A stretch of 64,000 nucleotides of DNA from Hymenobacter convexus (GTDB lineage Bacteria > Bacteroidota > Bacteroidia > Cytophagales > Hymenobacteraceae): assembly GCF_030580955.1 (NCBI RefSeq), contig NZ_JAUQON010000007.1:124001-188000 (forward strand), in the 5' to 3' direction. Positions 63,336 through 64,000 of the stretch are shown one piece after another; the stretch's first letter is position 1, and each line of letters starts with the position of its first letter. The translations under genes and the position numbers were made by a program. The notes below the pieces were generated by a model. The model saw nothing but the letters and a program-made list of their open reading frames with translations, searched no databases and had not been told where the DNA came from.

Positions 63336-63413
63336 TATTACTTGCTGTAATGCTATCTCAAGCAGCCCCCGCCCCGCCAGCGGCTGGGGCTGCTGGCGGT
63401 TCCGGCCGGGGCC

Positions 63414-63602
63414 GCTTACACGCCACGCGGCCCCTTCTACACGCCACGGACGTGCTCCTACGCATCTCGGGCGCGCTCCTACACGCCACGGGCTTGCTCC
63501 TACACGCCACGGGGCTGCTCCTACACATCTCGCGCCTCCTCCTACACGCCACGGGCTTACTCCTACACGCCAAGTGGCCGCTCCTACATGCCAGGCTCCG
63601 GC
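63414..63602. repeat. 21-bp tandem repeat array (nine units)
   Basis: Nine consecutive 21-base units, consensus TCCTACACGCCACGGGCTTGC. Units 3 and 6 carry CATCTCG where the others have CGCCACG, giving a 2+1 pattern with 63-base higher order; units 8 and 9 diverge. The length is a multiple of three, so several frames stay open and encode heptapeptide repeats, but no frame looks like a protein. The rest of the 419-base gap (63336-63754) holds only a GC-rich lead-in and an unremarkable upstream region. Confidence 0.85.
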
Positions 63603-63754
63603 CCCAACAAATTTTTGGCAGCTAAAACCCCGTCCACTGCGAATAGGAGCGGATAGCGGGGAAGACAAGTGGAGCAAAGTCAGGAATACCTACCTACTAC
63701 GGGGGAGAATGGGTAGCTTACTGCCTCATCATTCCCAACCCAACTACCCTTTTT

Positions 63755-64000
63755 ATGGATGCCCAAGACACCTCCATCCTCGACAGCGGCCAGCGCGTGG
63801 GCCTGGTCGCCGCCGATTATCCCAAAGAGCTGGCGGACTTCCTGCCCCTGCAAGCCGCCAACACGGACCGCGCCGAGCTGGTGACCGCCATCGAGGCCCA
63901 GCAGCAAGCCCAGGACACCCGCACCACGCCCGCGACGACCGATAAGGACGACGCCCGCGAAAAAATGGCGCAGGCCACGGCTACGCTCTCGGCCAAGGCG
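63755..64000 (+). CDS. Protein of unknown function, N-terminal part
   Basis: Starts at MDAQDTSILDSGQRVGLVAA and runs off the right edge after 82 residues. Visible part: DYPKELADFLPLQAANTDRA, a Gln/Ala-rich helix AIEAQQQAQDTRT, and a second helical stretch REKMAQATATLSAKA. No signal peptide. The sequence suggests a helical cytosolic protein; I recognise no family. GC-rich codon use typical of the host. Confidence 0.6.
   Translation, partial: MDAQDTSILDSGQRVGLVAADYPKELADFLPLQAANTDRAELVTAIEAQQQAQDTRTTPATTDKDDAREKMAQATATLSAKA

Noticed and set aside
63414..63602. Tandem array considered as CRISPR
   Set aside because: Units are 21 bases with no unique spacers between them, and no cas gene is nearby.
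63292..63945. ORFs through the 21-bp tandem repeats
   Set aside because: The repeat unit is divisible by three, which keeps frames open on both strands; the heptapeptide repeats show no signal, start context or family.

Overview
This window most likely comes from a high-GC member of the Bacteroidota, close to Hymenobacter. I infer this from several signs. At least five proteins carry a type IX secretion (T9SS) C-terminal sorting domain. There is an Oar-like TonB-dependent receptor. Bacteroidota-type promoters (TTG about 19 bases before TAnnTTTG) precede a tRNA and several genes. Intergenic spaces hold the CHPERSEG/MLSAVEAS class of palindromic repeats. No organism name can be proved from the sequence alone.

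Layout. 1-6.2 kb is a leftward glycan operon: asparagine synthase, two AT-rich glycosyltransferases, UDP-glucose dehydrogenase and a truncated UDP-glucuronate decarboxylase, implying UDP-glucuronate and UDP-xylose supply. 6.4-13.4 kb is mixed: acyl-CoA-binding protein, a Tat-type amidase lipoprotein, a DUF4331 T9SS protein, a GlcD-type FAD dehydrogenase and an NlpC/P60 lipoprotein. 13.5-29.2 kb is cell-surface: the TonB receptor, tRNA-Ala(GGC), a PNGase F-like secreted glycoamidase, and two related GEVED-module surface proteins, one about 2,200 residues long. 29.7-43.3 kb holds cysE-cysK, a cupin, a five-PAS hybrid histidine kinase, an MscS channel, a HEAT-cyclophilin lipoprotein, a MurG-like glycosyltransferase, a cytochrome c/copper-monooxygenase-like T9SS protein with a redoxin partner, and a lipoprotein.

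43.5-58.7 kb is a near-complete aerobic purine degradation cluster. GuaD converts guanine to xanthine. XdhAB, with the XdhC chaperone, makes urate. PuuD oxidises urate. UraH and UraD give allantoin, AllB gives allantoate, AllC gives ureidoglycine and AllE gives ureidoglycolate. No known ureidoglycolate-cleaving enzyme is visible. The last gene of the leftward operon encodes a DUF6986 protein with an HpcH/HpaI aldolase-like core and is the natural candidate for the orphan end step or for glyoxylate use. Four small AT-rich genes of unknown role are threaded between the purine genes.

58.8-64 kb holds a DUF4136 lipoprotein, a decayed Uma2 nuclease gene, an ABC exporter, a strongly AT-rich gene encoding two CBS domains, a HEPN-like RNxxxH region and a DUF7662-like C-terminus (the best candidate for an undescribed defence or stress effector), a 21-bp tandem repeat array, and a truncated unknown gene.

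Twelve REPIN-like inverted repeats (two sequence types) sit in the intergenic gaps. Their arms covary both between arms and within each arm.
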